Below are positions 47,501 to 58,736 of a stretch of 64,000 nt of DNA, in pieces. The stretch covers positions 13,082,001 to 13,146,000 of the forward strand of contig NC_003284.9 in assembly GCF_000002985.6 (NCBI RefSeq), read 5' to 3'. A model generated the notes under the pieces. It did not search any database and was not told the origin of the DNA. It was given only the letters and a program-made list of their open reading frames with translations. Origin of the DNA: Caenorhabditis elegans (lineage: Eukaryota > Nematoda > Chromadorea > Rhabditida > Rhabditidae). A program made the position numbers and the translations under genes. Within the stretch, counting starts at the first letter, position 1. Each line of letters opens with the position of its first letter.

Positions 47501-48262
47501 ATAAATTTTGATAATGTGACCGTGTAACTGTAAAATTTTTTGAATATTATTCATTTTTCAGTGGGTAAATTTAGAGATTAGGTCACTGGTTTAATTTGTT
47601 TAAGTCAGCCGTGTAAGTTTATCTAAAAAGTGTAACAGTTGTGACCATCTGAATAACTTTTTCAAAGTTTAAGTTGAAGTCCTTTTGGTTGTTTAAAGTA
47701 ATATTTTCGTAATTTTCAAATGCGTCACAAAAAATATGACCTACTTTATAGCACTTCGGTACAACATTTCAAGTTCAAGAACGCCCATCCCAAAAAAATG
47801 CATGCCCAAACATGATAGATGCAATCGAAGTACCATAAAAGTCGGTACAGTCCAAATTCCACAATAACATTTTCTTTAACCGATTCAACTTTCTACTTCA
47901 AACACGTACACATACCTTGTCTCTCATGTTTCTGAGTTTTCACACCTTCTTTATTGAATCCTTATCATCATAACAGGCATGCCAATATTACCATCTTTGA
48001 TCTAACCGCCTCACCGGGACTCGGGCCATGCGCGTATCGGTTTTTTTGAAAAAAAAAAACGAAAGGGTTAGGGAGGCGTGGAAACTCGTAAAATCCCAGT
48101 CTCCGATTTTATCAGTTTATCACTACGGTCATATTAATAGTGATGGAGAACGACTGAAAAATGAACTTTTTCAACGAACCATGAAATTTTTTGTTTCTCA
48201 TTTTCCATTTACATCATTTCTCAATGTTTCTTAGAAACTGTTGAACACTTTCAGGGTCAAAT
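44521..48262. other. intergenic region, about 3.7 kb
   Basis: AT-rich with no supportable gene. A short GC-richer stretch (45170-45320) overlaps a 60-codon frame without splice sites. The 48000-48060 patch (CCGCCTCACCGGGACTCGGG) is the probable promoter region of the transporter gene at 48263. Confidence 0.45.
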
Positions 48263-51200
48263 ATGGTTAACGAACGAAAAGACTACATCAGTATTGTGAT
48301 ACTTTTCGTTGTGAATCTTATTAACAACGTGGATAGGTATACCATTGCAGGTAGCTTTTTGTAAATTTACATAAATTCCATGTCAAAATTCTTCAGGTGT
48401 TCTACCCGATGTGCAATCATACTATAACATCAACGACTCTATGGGAGGAATGATTCAGACAGTTTTTCTGATATCATTCATGATTGGATCTCCAATTTGT
48501 GGATATCTCGGCGACAGATTTAATCGAAAATATGTAATGCTGGTCGGCATCGTCATTTGGCTCATTTGCGTTTGTGCATCTACATTTATTCCGAGAAATG
48601 TGGGTTTTCAATAAAAAATTTTGATGATAGAAAAGATTAGATTTAAACACAAACCTATCATGTCGGCACCAATTTTTTGAATTTGTTTGGTCCAAGTTAT
48701 TTAAAAAAAAACACGGCGGTCGTTTTACAGGCCAATTACGCTTACAACGTGAGCACATCGGCGTAGAAAACTTGGTTAAAAATTGAGAATGGAGTATAAA
48801 ATTTTAAAGAAATATTCTATAAACATTTAAAAACACAATTCTTATAAATGTTTTTTTGAGTTGCAGGAGTCTACAATAAAATTGTAAGAGTGTATTTTAA
48901 CTTTTTAGTGTTTTACCGAGAATAGATCGTTTGTCAAAATATATTGACTGTGTGTTTTAATGGAACTTTTTGTGAAATCAAATAGAATCAAAAATAACAT
49001 GTTAGGGTTACGGTAATTGAGTATAGCCTTATAAAACATGAATTGTGTGGCACTTTGAAATAAATGGAAAAAAAGTATATTTAAACACCATGTCAAAACT
49101 TTTTTAGCATACAGAAAATTGTTAACTAATCTAATGCGATTTTCAAAAAAACAAATTATGAACATTGTTAATTTTTTTTAAAGTACTCCGAGAATAAAGT
49201 AACACGGCGGGTAAAACATAAAGTCTTTATTATTTTTCTTTGTGAATGTTCTTAGAAACATCCCCAAATTGACAATCTTCATTAATGAGATTCTGAAATA
49301 GCTGTATTATATTTGATAAGATAACATTTTCCAACAGTTCAATAAGTCACTTCAAGACCAATATAATTCAGTAACTGATGCTATTGCTTTTTGAAAATTA
49401 ACAATTGAAAGAACACTGCTTCTTTTTTAATATATATAAATTTGAATAGTTTTAAGCACTTCTCAGAAAACAACACATCTTTTTTTACTAGTTATGGCTG
49501 CTCTCTGGTCGCTAGTTCTACTTTGATTTCTTTTCTGTGATAAAACATTTCACACCTTTTTCTATCGAGTTTATTGTCGCCGGTACGCGTTTGATAAAAA
49601 ACAGAATCAAAGACATGCCGACAGGAAAGGTTGAAGCTAGAAATAGGGAAACAAATATTCACATGTTCAACGAGCATTAATCAAATGCCCTAATGGAATA
49701 ACTTTTCAGCTTTTCCCCTTGTTTCTGTTCTTCCGGTCCCTGGTTGGAATTGGAGAAGCGAGTTATGTGAACATTTGCCCTACAATGATCAGTGATATGT
49801 TCACCTCGGATAAGAGAACAAGAGTGTACATGCTTTTTTATCTTGCGGTTCCAGTAGGAAGGTTAGTAGTTATTCAAAATACTGGTATGACGTCTTGTAG
49901 GTAATTTTGTCGACAAGTTTCAATTTAAAAAAACGCTTTAAACTATTTCAACATACTCCAACTACTTACTGAATTTTCCGTAAAAACTATAAGCTCGGGT
50001 TCGATCTTGGGCCAGTGGCAAAAGTGTACCAGACTTAGTTCGACTTAAATTAGTTTGAAACAATACATAAGATGGGTTAAAGTTGGAAACGTTTCAAACC
50101 TAGTATTGTTTTCAAAGCTTTGATTAGGCTTGACCAACTTCTAAGAAAAGTTTATAATTTTGTGCAAAATCTGAGCGTTTTTCAAAAAGTGTAATAACTT
50201 GTGAATAATTTTTTTAGCATGCTATAGAGTATTTGTTGAATAAACTTTTTTTAAAATCCAAGTTGCCAAGAAACGCCTGACGCAAAGAAAAACTGTCTCT
50301 AACCCTATCAAACATGCATGACATACTAATTTCAGTGGACTTGGATACATCATCAGCTCAAACGTTTCTAGTCTCACTGGCTCATGGCAATGGGGTGTCC
50401 GTGTGACGGGTATTGGTGGAATCGTTGCTCTTCTAGCTCTTCTGTTTATGGTTCATGAGCCAGAACGAGGTGCCGCTGAGAAATTGGAGGGAAAAGATAC
50501 TACTGTCAGGCCTTCTACGTCTTATTGGAAAGATCTGAAAGTGCTGTTAAAATGGTATTGAAAATGACGTTCTTGGAGATTAATTATTGTTTTTAAGCCC
50601 AACCTACGTGGTAACTACATTGGCTTACACAGCTTTAATATTTGTCAGTGGAACATTGACATGGTGGATGCCAACGATTATTGAATACTCGGCAGCCTGG
50701 ACAAGAGGATACAAAAGTATTAAGGAGCTTCCCCTGTCTTTTAAAAATGAGTTAGTTTGAATGGCTTTAGCCAACTCTAACATCAACATGTATTTCGAAA
50801 TTTTCAGAACGGGTCTTATTTTTGGTCTGCTAACAACTGCTTGTGGAATAATTGGAACTCTTCTAGGAAACCTTCTTGCTCAATGTTTTCTGTATGGTTG
50901 GCTCGGAGCTTGGAGCAAAACGAAACGTGCTCATTTAGTAGCCGCAGGGTGTGGAGCTCTTATATCTACGCCATGTTTAGTTGTCGTTTTTGTATTTGGT
51001 CACAGCAGTGAACTGCTTACCTGGATCATGGTTGGAGTTTCCATCACTGGACTTTGCTTTAATTGGAGTTTGAATGTAGAAGTTTTTAATGTGAGTTCAA
51101 AACGGAAAAAAAGGATTATTAAGAATATTCATTTTTTCAGCAAATTGTGGCTCCAGAGAGGAGGAGTACTGCATTTTCATACGTTACTTTGATCTCACAT

Positions 51201-51910
51201 TTGTGCGGTGATGCATCAGGACCATATATTATTGGAGCGGTAAGTTGAAAAAACTAAGGAAAGTGAAAAAAAAACACCAAAATACTCTTGATATCTTACT
51301 AATTGATTTTATTAACAATTAAACCTCTTAAAACCAGAAACAGTGAGTATTTGAAATTTTAAGTTAAAAAGAAAAAATCAAAAAAAAAACAGAAGGAGAA
51401 AATAAAGATTGATAATAAATTTCGAGTTTTGGAACAATTTTGAGCCAAAGTAAACTAGAGCGATGATCGAATTTTCGCTTCCTAAAAATTTTCCACTGAG
51501 TTCAAAATAAAGATTTTAACAAGAAATTGAAGCAAACTGAATGCAAAAGTATTGTCAGATATCCGATGCAATCAAGTCAAATCACCTTGATTCCCCAGAA
51601 TGGGATTACAAATCACTGGCGTATGCGTCAATGCTTGCACCAGTAATGATGGGTATTTCCACAGTACTCTATTTTGTGGCTGCTATTATTTTTAAGCGGG
51701 ATGCACGAAGACTTGTTCGAGAAATGAGTGAGTTCAAGTTTACCCAATCTCTTTCATAATCCCCAAATTCATTTTTGTGACTGTCTCCTTAAGACACATT
51801 TTCGTATGCACTATTTAATTTCAGCTCGAAACGAGAGTGATGATCAAGAGAAGTCGTACACAAACGGCATTTGGGCTGACGACTGTCTTACACATTCATC
51901 TAAATTCTGA
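48263..51910 (+). CDS. spin-2: Spinster-family MFS transporter
   Basis: A major facilitator superfamily transporter of the Spinster type. These act mostly in late endosomes/lysosomes, with sphingolipid or lysophospholipid efflux described in vertebrate members. Nine exons give roughly 500 residues. The start at 48263 follows a TTTCAG acceptor by eight bases. TM1 with the family signature NLINNVDRYTIAGVLPDVQ spans exons 1-2, followed by FLISFMIGSPICGYLGDRFN, which contains MFS motif A (GYLGDRxxRK). Then come RSLVGIGEASYVNICPTMI (the conserved Gly-Glu-Ala-Ser motif of TM4), LGYIISSNVSSLTGSWQWGV, the PERG segment, WMPTIIEYSAAW, the APERRSTAFSY segment and the last helix YASMLAPVMMGISTVLYF. The C-terminus (THSSKF, stop at 51910) is cytosolic. 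Intron 2 (about 48602-49710) is unusually long at 1.1 kb and empty. I recall this as F09A5.1 (spin-2), adjacent to the kinase gene F09A5.2, as here. Confidence 0.88.
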
Positions 51911-53241
51911 TCATAATTTATTGATTTTTATTCTTCAATCTGTTCTTGTTGTTTTTTTTTTCAAATTATTATTTTCATATTTTCTGTCCCTCGTTGTTGT
52001 GTCATTCTGTTCTTTACTCTGAAATCTGCAACTTTGATGCCTTCAAAACCGTATTTTCTATTCATGTATTTTACAACTTCCTCCGGTCATTTATTCGCTA
52101 GCAATTAAACGATTATGTTCTATACTTTCCTAGACACAACATACAGTCACAAAAACATGACAATATTTCATCATTCTTTTTTTGTCCTCACAAGAACTTG
52201 CTACACTCATTTTTCGTTTTTTTTTCTAAGATGACAAATGTGAACTCACAATCAGTACAAAATTCTTACAGATATGTAAGTAAAATGTTTTTTCAGAATT
52301 CAAAGTTAGTTGATTTCAACGTTATGTAAACTACGGGGTTGGATCCAATCGCATTTTCTTCTACTAGTCTTGTATTTAATTTCTTCAGTTCACTAGTCTA
52401 TAACTCACCTGACAGAGAAATATTCTGTCGTAGTGCATCTAACCGACCTTGCAACTTTCAAATACTTTACAAGCCTTACAGTTATTTTAATTTGAAAATC
52501 TAAACTTTTTTGCATTTGTGTTGAATATCGTCCTAGCACGAACTGAATGATTGCAGAAAAGAATAAGTGTCAAAAAATTTGTCAAATTTAAAAACTCTCA
52601 TATGAAACGTGGCTTATTTTTAATTTTTATTTTTTCACTAATGATTCTCCCTTTCTTTAAAATCAATGATTGGAAGTAGCATAAATGAATAAAAAAATAA
52701 AAATTATGACACGTGGTAGTTTTTCAAATTTGATAGCACACTTTTTTTTAATAACAAGTAAAATTTGAAATATTCAGCCTTCATCTTAAATGAATTTTAT
52801 GTTGAATATATAACCTTTTGACAAATATGAAATTGTTGATACGAAAAATTACACTACGGAAAGAGCACTTTGAAAGCCTCCTAACTAAGATGTCGGAGTT
52901 ACCTATACTTTGGAATTTAGCACGGAATATTTTAAACAATTTACTGATTAGCGAGAAATTGAAACAAGAAAGTTTCACAAGGGTACGACCATTTTCAAAA
53001 AAAACCACAAAATCTTAGCACTGCTTCTATGATCACTTTTCTTTACACGAGCCATGTTGTAGAAAAACTAAATGAATTGAAATTAAAGGTCTCATCGTCA
53101 CACGTCATGCACCATCCCAAAGAAACGCTTCTTATCGATTCATCTAATCCTTCTTACTCCCACCTCACCGAGTACCGTTTTGATAACCTGAAACGTGAAG
53201 AGTCTCGATCGACCTCACTTTTTGGCGACAGGAGAAGAGTG
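51911..53241. other. intergenic region, transporter to receptor kinase
   Basis: 3' UTR of the transporter and upstream region of the kinase. From 53029 the kinase reading frame is open without a stop (with ATGs at 53029 and 53107), so this part could be coding if an upstream start is used. Otherwise AT-rich with no gene. Confidence 0.45.
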
Positions 53242-56200
53242 ATGAAAATCCTGAGTGGATTTTCCCTCATTATTATTGTCGTTTTCATATTTGCTACAAG
53301 TCATGAACAGGTTGCGTTGTTAAATATTAGTCAATTTTTAAAAATTAAGTTTTCAGGCGCTCTCTACCACTGGAGACCTCACTTCGGTAATTTAAGTTAA
53401 AATTTTTAACATCTCTAAAATAGCTTCAAACTTTCAAAAAACTATTCATTTTCAGAGTACTCAGAGTACTACACATGGAGGTGTTGTCTTTGTAAGTTAT
53501 AAAAAACAGTTGAAAAATATAATTTGGATTCTTTTTTCAGACATATCCAACTACAAGAAAATCTGTAAGTTTCAAAAGTCCAAATGGCTTCTAGGTTTTT
53601 TATTTAATTTATTTAAATCTTTAGAAACCAAATTAGTTCAATTTGAAACATTACCAAGATTTTCAATGGTAAAAATTTTTTTAAAAAATTCTAATGTTAA
53701 GTTTATTTAGTCTTTGATTGTAAGTCATAAACATTATTCATTCTGTACACAATTTTCAATTTCTTGTCATCATTCTTTTCGATAATTGATGTTTTTGATG
53801 GTGAAATATTGCGCTGTGCAGAACAAATTTAGTATAATCAGATCATTTTCTTATAATTCCTAATCAACTGAACTACAGTGCTGCCTTTGTCTCAATTTCA
53901 ATTTTATTGACTCCAGTTTTTCAGCCCGGTAAAGGATGTGTCCTGAATTCGCAGAGATCAACGCCTAAAAACTTGAAACAGTACACTGGAAACATTTCAG
54001 ACGCTTGTTTAGGTTTGTTTTTTTCTAGCTTCAATCCTCATGACTCTTATCACTTGATAACCATTGTCATCAATAACATCACTTTCAGAGGTAAACTTAA
54101 CTTTTGCAAACAGTTGCAAGCCAAACAGCCCACCCCTATCTCACATTTAGAGTATTTAACACCAGCAAAAAAAAACCAAAAAATGATGATATTGTAGTTC
54201 GGCGTGAAAATCTTATAATAAGCGGATCATATGGTGTGCACTGTGTTGATCGCGTCGTCTACAAACGGTTTTTTTATAATATGAATATAATGTCTTGTTA
54301 CAGCCGGAATAAAATCAAGTAACTGTAAGACATGGCTAATGACAAATGCGGTGATTTTGAAATACTCAGACGATGTTGTCAGCAATTGCCCTTCGATTTT
54401 GGAATTTGTGAATAAAGTAAGAAATTGTTTTGTACTTGGATAAAGCAATGACAAGTTTGAGAAAATCTAAAACAGTTTAAATGTTTTCTGAACCTATAGA
54501 ACTGTAGAAATCCTTCCTTGCTTCTATAAAACGTGTGATGAAAAAAGATGTAGATAACTTGAGCTGATTGGGTATTTACCCATAATTTCAAATTAATCGT
54601 ATTCATTAGAAATTCAAAGATTTGCTAGAGCTATATGTACCTATTACATCCTACTTTGTAATATCTATCTGAAAATCAAAATCAGTTTATTTGTTTTTGA
54701 AGTATAATGTAAATACAGTTTTTTTTTAAATATTATTAATATGTGTTCTAAAATCAAATAGTATCACAGTTTCATTTCAGACATCGTTATCATGTTCGGG
54801 TAAAAGTCAGATTCAATATATGTATCCTCAGAGTGATTCTGCGTCAAGTGATTGCAATCACTCTTATGACGTAAGTTACTTTTATAGGTTTTGCCATTGA
54901 TGGTTTAATTCAGTTCAACTCAAATGCTCTGAACAGAGCAATATATAACTTCAACTACAGCAAGACCTTAATCTCCACGTCATATGCCAATACTCCTGGA
55001 TTCGCTATGTATACATTTTTGCTGAAGATTGTAGGTGGTACATTTCTTCATTGACCATTTCAAATATTTTAGATGAACTGTGTCAACAAAAACGGAATAA
55101 AACTTGACGCCGGAATTCTCAACATTTTTACGGACATGACCTATATTGATTTATGTGAAAGTGATGTTTTCATGAGCTCGTTTCCAGATACTCTGAACAA
55201 GCTTATTGAGGCGGGGTATATTGTCAAATTTTATTTCCTGAATCAAAATTTGCAAGATACTCAAAGTAAGTTCTAGGAGAACAACATTAGCTTCATAATT
55301 ATCAGTGTTTACAGAAAACGTTGAAAACGTACTAGCTGGATGTAAATACATGAATTCAAGATCGTACTGCGAAATTGTAGACTGGAGCTATCATTCGGAA
55401 AATCCTAATGAGTTTGAAATTTGCATCCCAGATTCACAGCCCAGTGGGAAGAAAGAAGACTTTAATTGGCGTGAGTGAACATATAAAGTGATGCATACGG
55501 TCGCTATTTTAGATGTTACAGAACTTCTTCTAATTATTGGTATACCTTGTATAAGTTTGACAATTTGCTGCATTGCATTTTTCGTTTGTTGCTTGAAATG
55601 TGCTAAACTGAAAATGGCAATGATGAGAATGAATGTATTCTCAAATGATACTCACCAAAATCCTGATGAAATGGAGCTGAAAAAGAGATGGATCGGGATG
55701 AGAAAGAAATTCAATAAAGATGTTGAGAATGGAAGTTGTAAAGAGTTGTAAGTCACCAGGTTTTTTGAACAATCGATTAAAAAATGAGTTGTTTAGAAAC
55801 ACCCAAAAATGGTCTCACTTCGCATCGGCGAACAATTACATGGACATACAAGCATTGGCAAATGCTAATAAGTAAGTTTGATTTTCATACCGTACTTTTA
55901 CTTTAGCATTGGCAAATATGAATAGAATGGGAAGACATCCAATGATTTTATTATTTTACAGAAAAGATATATGGGAAATTGACACAAAAAATCTGCTCGT
56001 CCAGGAAGACCATCTCCTTGGAAACGGTGCATTTGCAAACGTCTATAAGGGAATCGTAAAAGGAAAAATACCACTACTAGTTGTAAATAATAGTCTCAAC
56101 ATGACCGTAGAATCAGAAAACAATGGTCACTATGAAGCTGCCATCAAGAAGTTACCAGCCCATGCTGACGAGCAGAACCATTTGGATTTTTTCCATGAAA

Positions 56201-57532
56201 TTGATTTTATGAAGCGTTTGGGCCATCATCCACATGTCATCAGCATGTTGGGATGTGTGTCAAATCCATATGAGCCATTGATCGTGGTGGAGTATTGCGC
56301 ACGTGGTGACCTGTTGAAGTTTTTGAGAAGACATAAAGATTATGTGCTGATGGTGAGTGACCTTTCCATAAACCGAATTACCTCGGAAAATGTTTTTAGA
56401 ATCGTGTACATATTGAATTATGTATAAGTATATACAAGTTCAAATTAAAACTTAGACCGAACATTGAGATTTCAAAAATCAGTTTCCAGAACAAAACAGA
56501 CGATTGTCCAATTGAAGCAGACATGTGTCTCAGAATCAAAGATTTGGTTTCTATTGCTTGGCAAGTTGCCGATGGAATGTCATACCTGGCATCAAAAAAC
56601 TTTATTCACCGTGATTTAGCTGCCCGTAACATTCTGCTCACAAAAAGTTTAACTGCAAAGGTAACCCGATTATTCCGTTTTAGTTCAGTTTTCACAAACA
56701 CAGTCATTTTCCAGGTTAGTGACTTCGGTCTATGTCGGTATATGGATTCAGCACTTTATACCGCAAAGGGGGGCCGTCTCCCCATCAAATGGATGTCTGT
56801 AGAAGCATTGAAACTGTACGAATTCTCCACAAAAACTGATGTTTGGTCGTTTGGAGTGTTGTTGTTCGAGATTTTCTCCATGGGAGATGTTCCGTATCCA
56901 ACAATACAACAAGTAGATATGCTGGAACACCTTCTCGCTGGTGGCCGCTTGTCACAGCCATTGAAATGTCCGAATGAGATGTAAGGAATTTGAAATATTG
57001 TATTCGGTAAAAAAAAAGAACCCATATTTATTCCAGATTTAATATCATGCAGAAATGTTGGGCCGAAAAGCCTGAAGACAGACCAGAGTTTAATGAAATG
57101 AGAGGAGAAATCACAGTGATGTTGAACTTGGACGATGAAAGTTATGGATATCTTAGCGTCGAGTCACAGGGTGGTCCAAAGTATACACAATTAACAATGC
57201 AAGATTCAAAGGTGAGGGAAATATCAGAAAAATATTCTCCAATTGTCAATCTAACTTTTATTTATTTTCCTTCACTCCAAATAACTTTACAGGAAACAGC
57301 TCCATGCTCCACTCCTGGAGGATCACAAGATATGGACGAAGACGGGGATTATGATAGTGGCTCAGAAGGCCACTCGCAAGGAACTTGTGCTCAGCTCGAC
57401 CAGGTTTTGACTGAGAGATTTGGTGAAGAACAGAAGAAGGAAATCAAGCAAATCTTTTGTGAGATCACTTCGAAATCAATGCGAGGCAAACGCCGTCAAT
57501 CGAATTCTACAGTCAGCACGTATCAATCTTGA
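53242..57532 (+). CDS. F09A5.2: Receptor tyrosine kinase with short nematode-specific ectodomain
   Basis: A single-pass receptor tyrosine kinase of the nematode-expanded (KIN-15/16-like) type, ligand unknown. About 826 residues from the chosen Met. A signal peptide ([20 protein letters not shown]) is followed by three tiny Ser/Thr-rich exons (53357-53386, 53456-53491, 53541-53564). A Cys-containing ectodomain to about residue 310 has several NxS/T sites. The TM helix ([20 protein letters not shown]) is at about 312-334, followed by CCLKCAKLK. The kinase domain is at about 425-720. It has [18 protein letters not shown] (ATP Lys), HRDLAARN with catalytic Asp, VSDFGLCRY, and [12 protein letters not shown], then [11 protein letters not shown]. 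All catalytic residues are present, so it should be active. The tail carries Tyr sites (DESYGYLS) and an acidic [14 protein letters not shown] stretch. The stop is TGA at 57530. I recall this as F09A5.2. An upstream start at 53029 would add 71 residues and turn the signal peptide into an internal anchor. Confidence 0.87.
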
Positions 57533-57890
57533 TTTTAAAATTTTAATATTCTCACTAAATCTACTAAACCTTGATTATTTTTCAAGCTACTTCTCAAAAA
57601 AAATGTTGTCCTCATCGATCTCGTCCATTTAGTTTACAAAAAAAACCAATGTCAGACTGATATTTTTCACATTTGCTCTATTTGTGTTGTACACTAGCAT
57701 TCCTCACTGATGCGTCATTTTCCTACGTTTCCCTTTTAGCATCAAGTATTCCGCGTTTCCTTTTATAAAATATTTTGGATTATGTTATTCTTTTCACTGA
57801 TGATTCAGCGCAAAGTATTGTTCAAAACAATTCGAATGGAACAAAAAGCTGATTGCCAACTATTTTTCGGACATACCAACCGTGTTGAAA
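57533..57890. other. intergenic region, kinase to TTR-like gene
   Basis: A short 358-base spacer with the kinase 3' UTR and the promoter of the TTR-like gene. A TATAAAATATTTTGG stretch at about 57763-57777 could be TATA-like. Same orientation on both sides, so an operon is not excluded, but the spacing is larger than the usual 100-150 bases. Confidence 0.5.
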
Positions 57891-58736
57891 ATGAAATTTT
57901 TGATTCTATGCGCACTGGCTAGTTATGCTCTCGCTGAAACCACCAGAGTCAGAGCAACGATTCATTGCGGATTTCAAAAGAGGGTCGGTGTTCCCATTGT
58001 GTCGTTGATGGAAGAGGATTTTTCCAGTGGTAAGTTAGAAATTTAGTGAAAAATATTTAATATCGTATTTCCTTCTTTTGAAAAATGTATTTAAAACAAT
58101 ATTTAAAATTTTAACCGCCTGAAATTATGAAGTTGCTTCATTTTAAGATTCGTCCATAGTTACGAAATTATACATAGAAAATACTTTTCGATCACGCAAA
58201 ATGCAAAAAAGGCTATGGTTGATTAAAGTATGATAATCATTTTTGTATTGTGTACATGCTGCTTATCAAAATGTTAAGGTTCTAAGTGTAGACCAAATAA
58301 CACATTTGCAGAAAATTCAGGACATGTGAGTTGTGTTTCATAATTTGGTTTTTTATTGTACAATTTCACTTTATAAAATGTGTTTCAAATTGCAGTCAAT
58401 CATATTTTGAATAACCATACACATTCCAGTACCTATCCTCAACTTGTTCGACTCCGATGACGTCCTTGATGAAACCACCGTTGAATACGGGGAACACTTT
58501 ACATTAGACGGCGGTGAAATAGAAATCTTCAGCACCGAGCCGTATCTCCAAATCGTTCACAAATGCTTTGTAAGTATGATCATGATTTCTTTTGAAACCA
58601 GTTCATAAATTTTCAGGGAACAGAAAGAACTGATATTATTGATTTGTCCGAATTCGAAGCTGATTCCAACGACATACTTCATGTTGGCCACATTGTGTTA
58701 ACCCACGAGGGTCATAAAATCACTCAAGCTGTCTAA
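57891..58736 (+). CDS. Transthyretin-like (TTR) secreted protein
   Basis: A member of the nematode transthyretin-like family: small secreted beta-sandwich proteins, mostly of unknown function, with one member linked to apoptotic-cell bridging. Exons 57891-58029, 58430-58569 and 58617-58736 join to 399 bases, giving 132 residues. The signal peptide MKFLILCALASYALA is cleaved probably before ETTRVRAT. The family opening reads RVRATIHCGFQKRVGVPIVS. The central part (LDETTVEYGEHFTLDGGEIE) matches the usual GxF.L.G...E strands. The C-terminal part has PYLQIVHKCFG with a Cys pairing candidate for the N-terminal HCG. It ends GHKITQAV. The length fits the family. A glycine codon is split across the first junction. 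Regulation is not visible beyond a TATA-like stretch upstream. Confidence 0.88.

Noticed and set aside
49980-50030. GGGTTCGATCTTGGG resembling a tRNA T arm
   Set aside because: No matching D arm, anticodon arm or acceptor stem around it.
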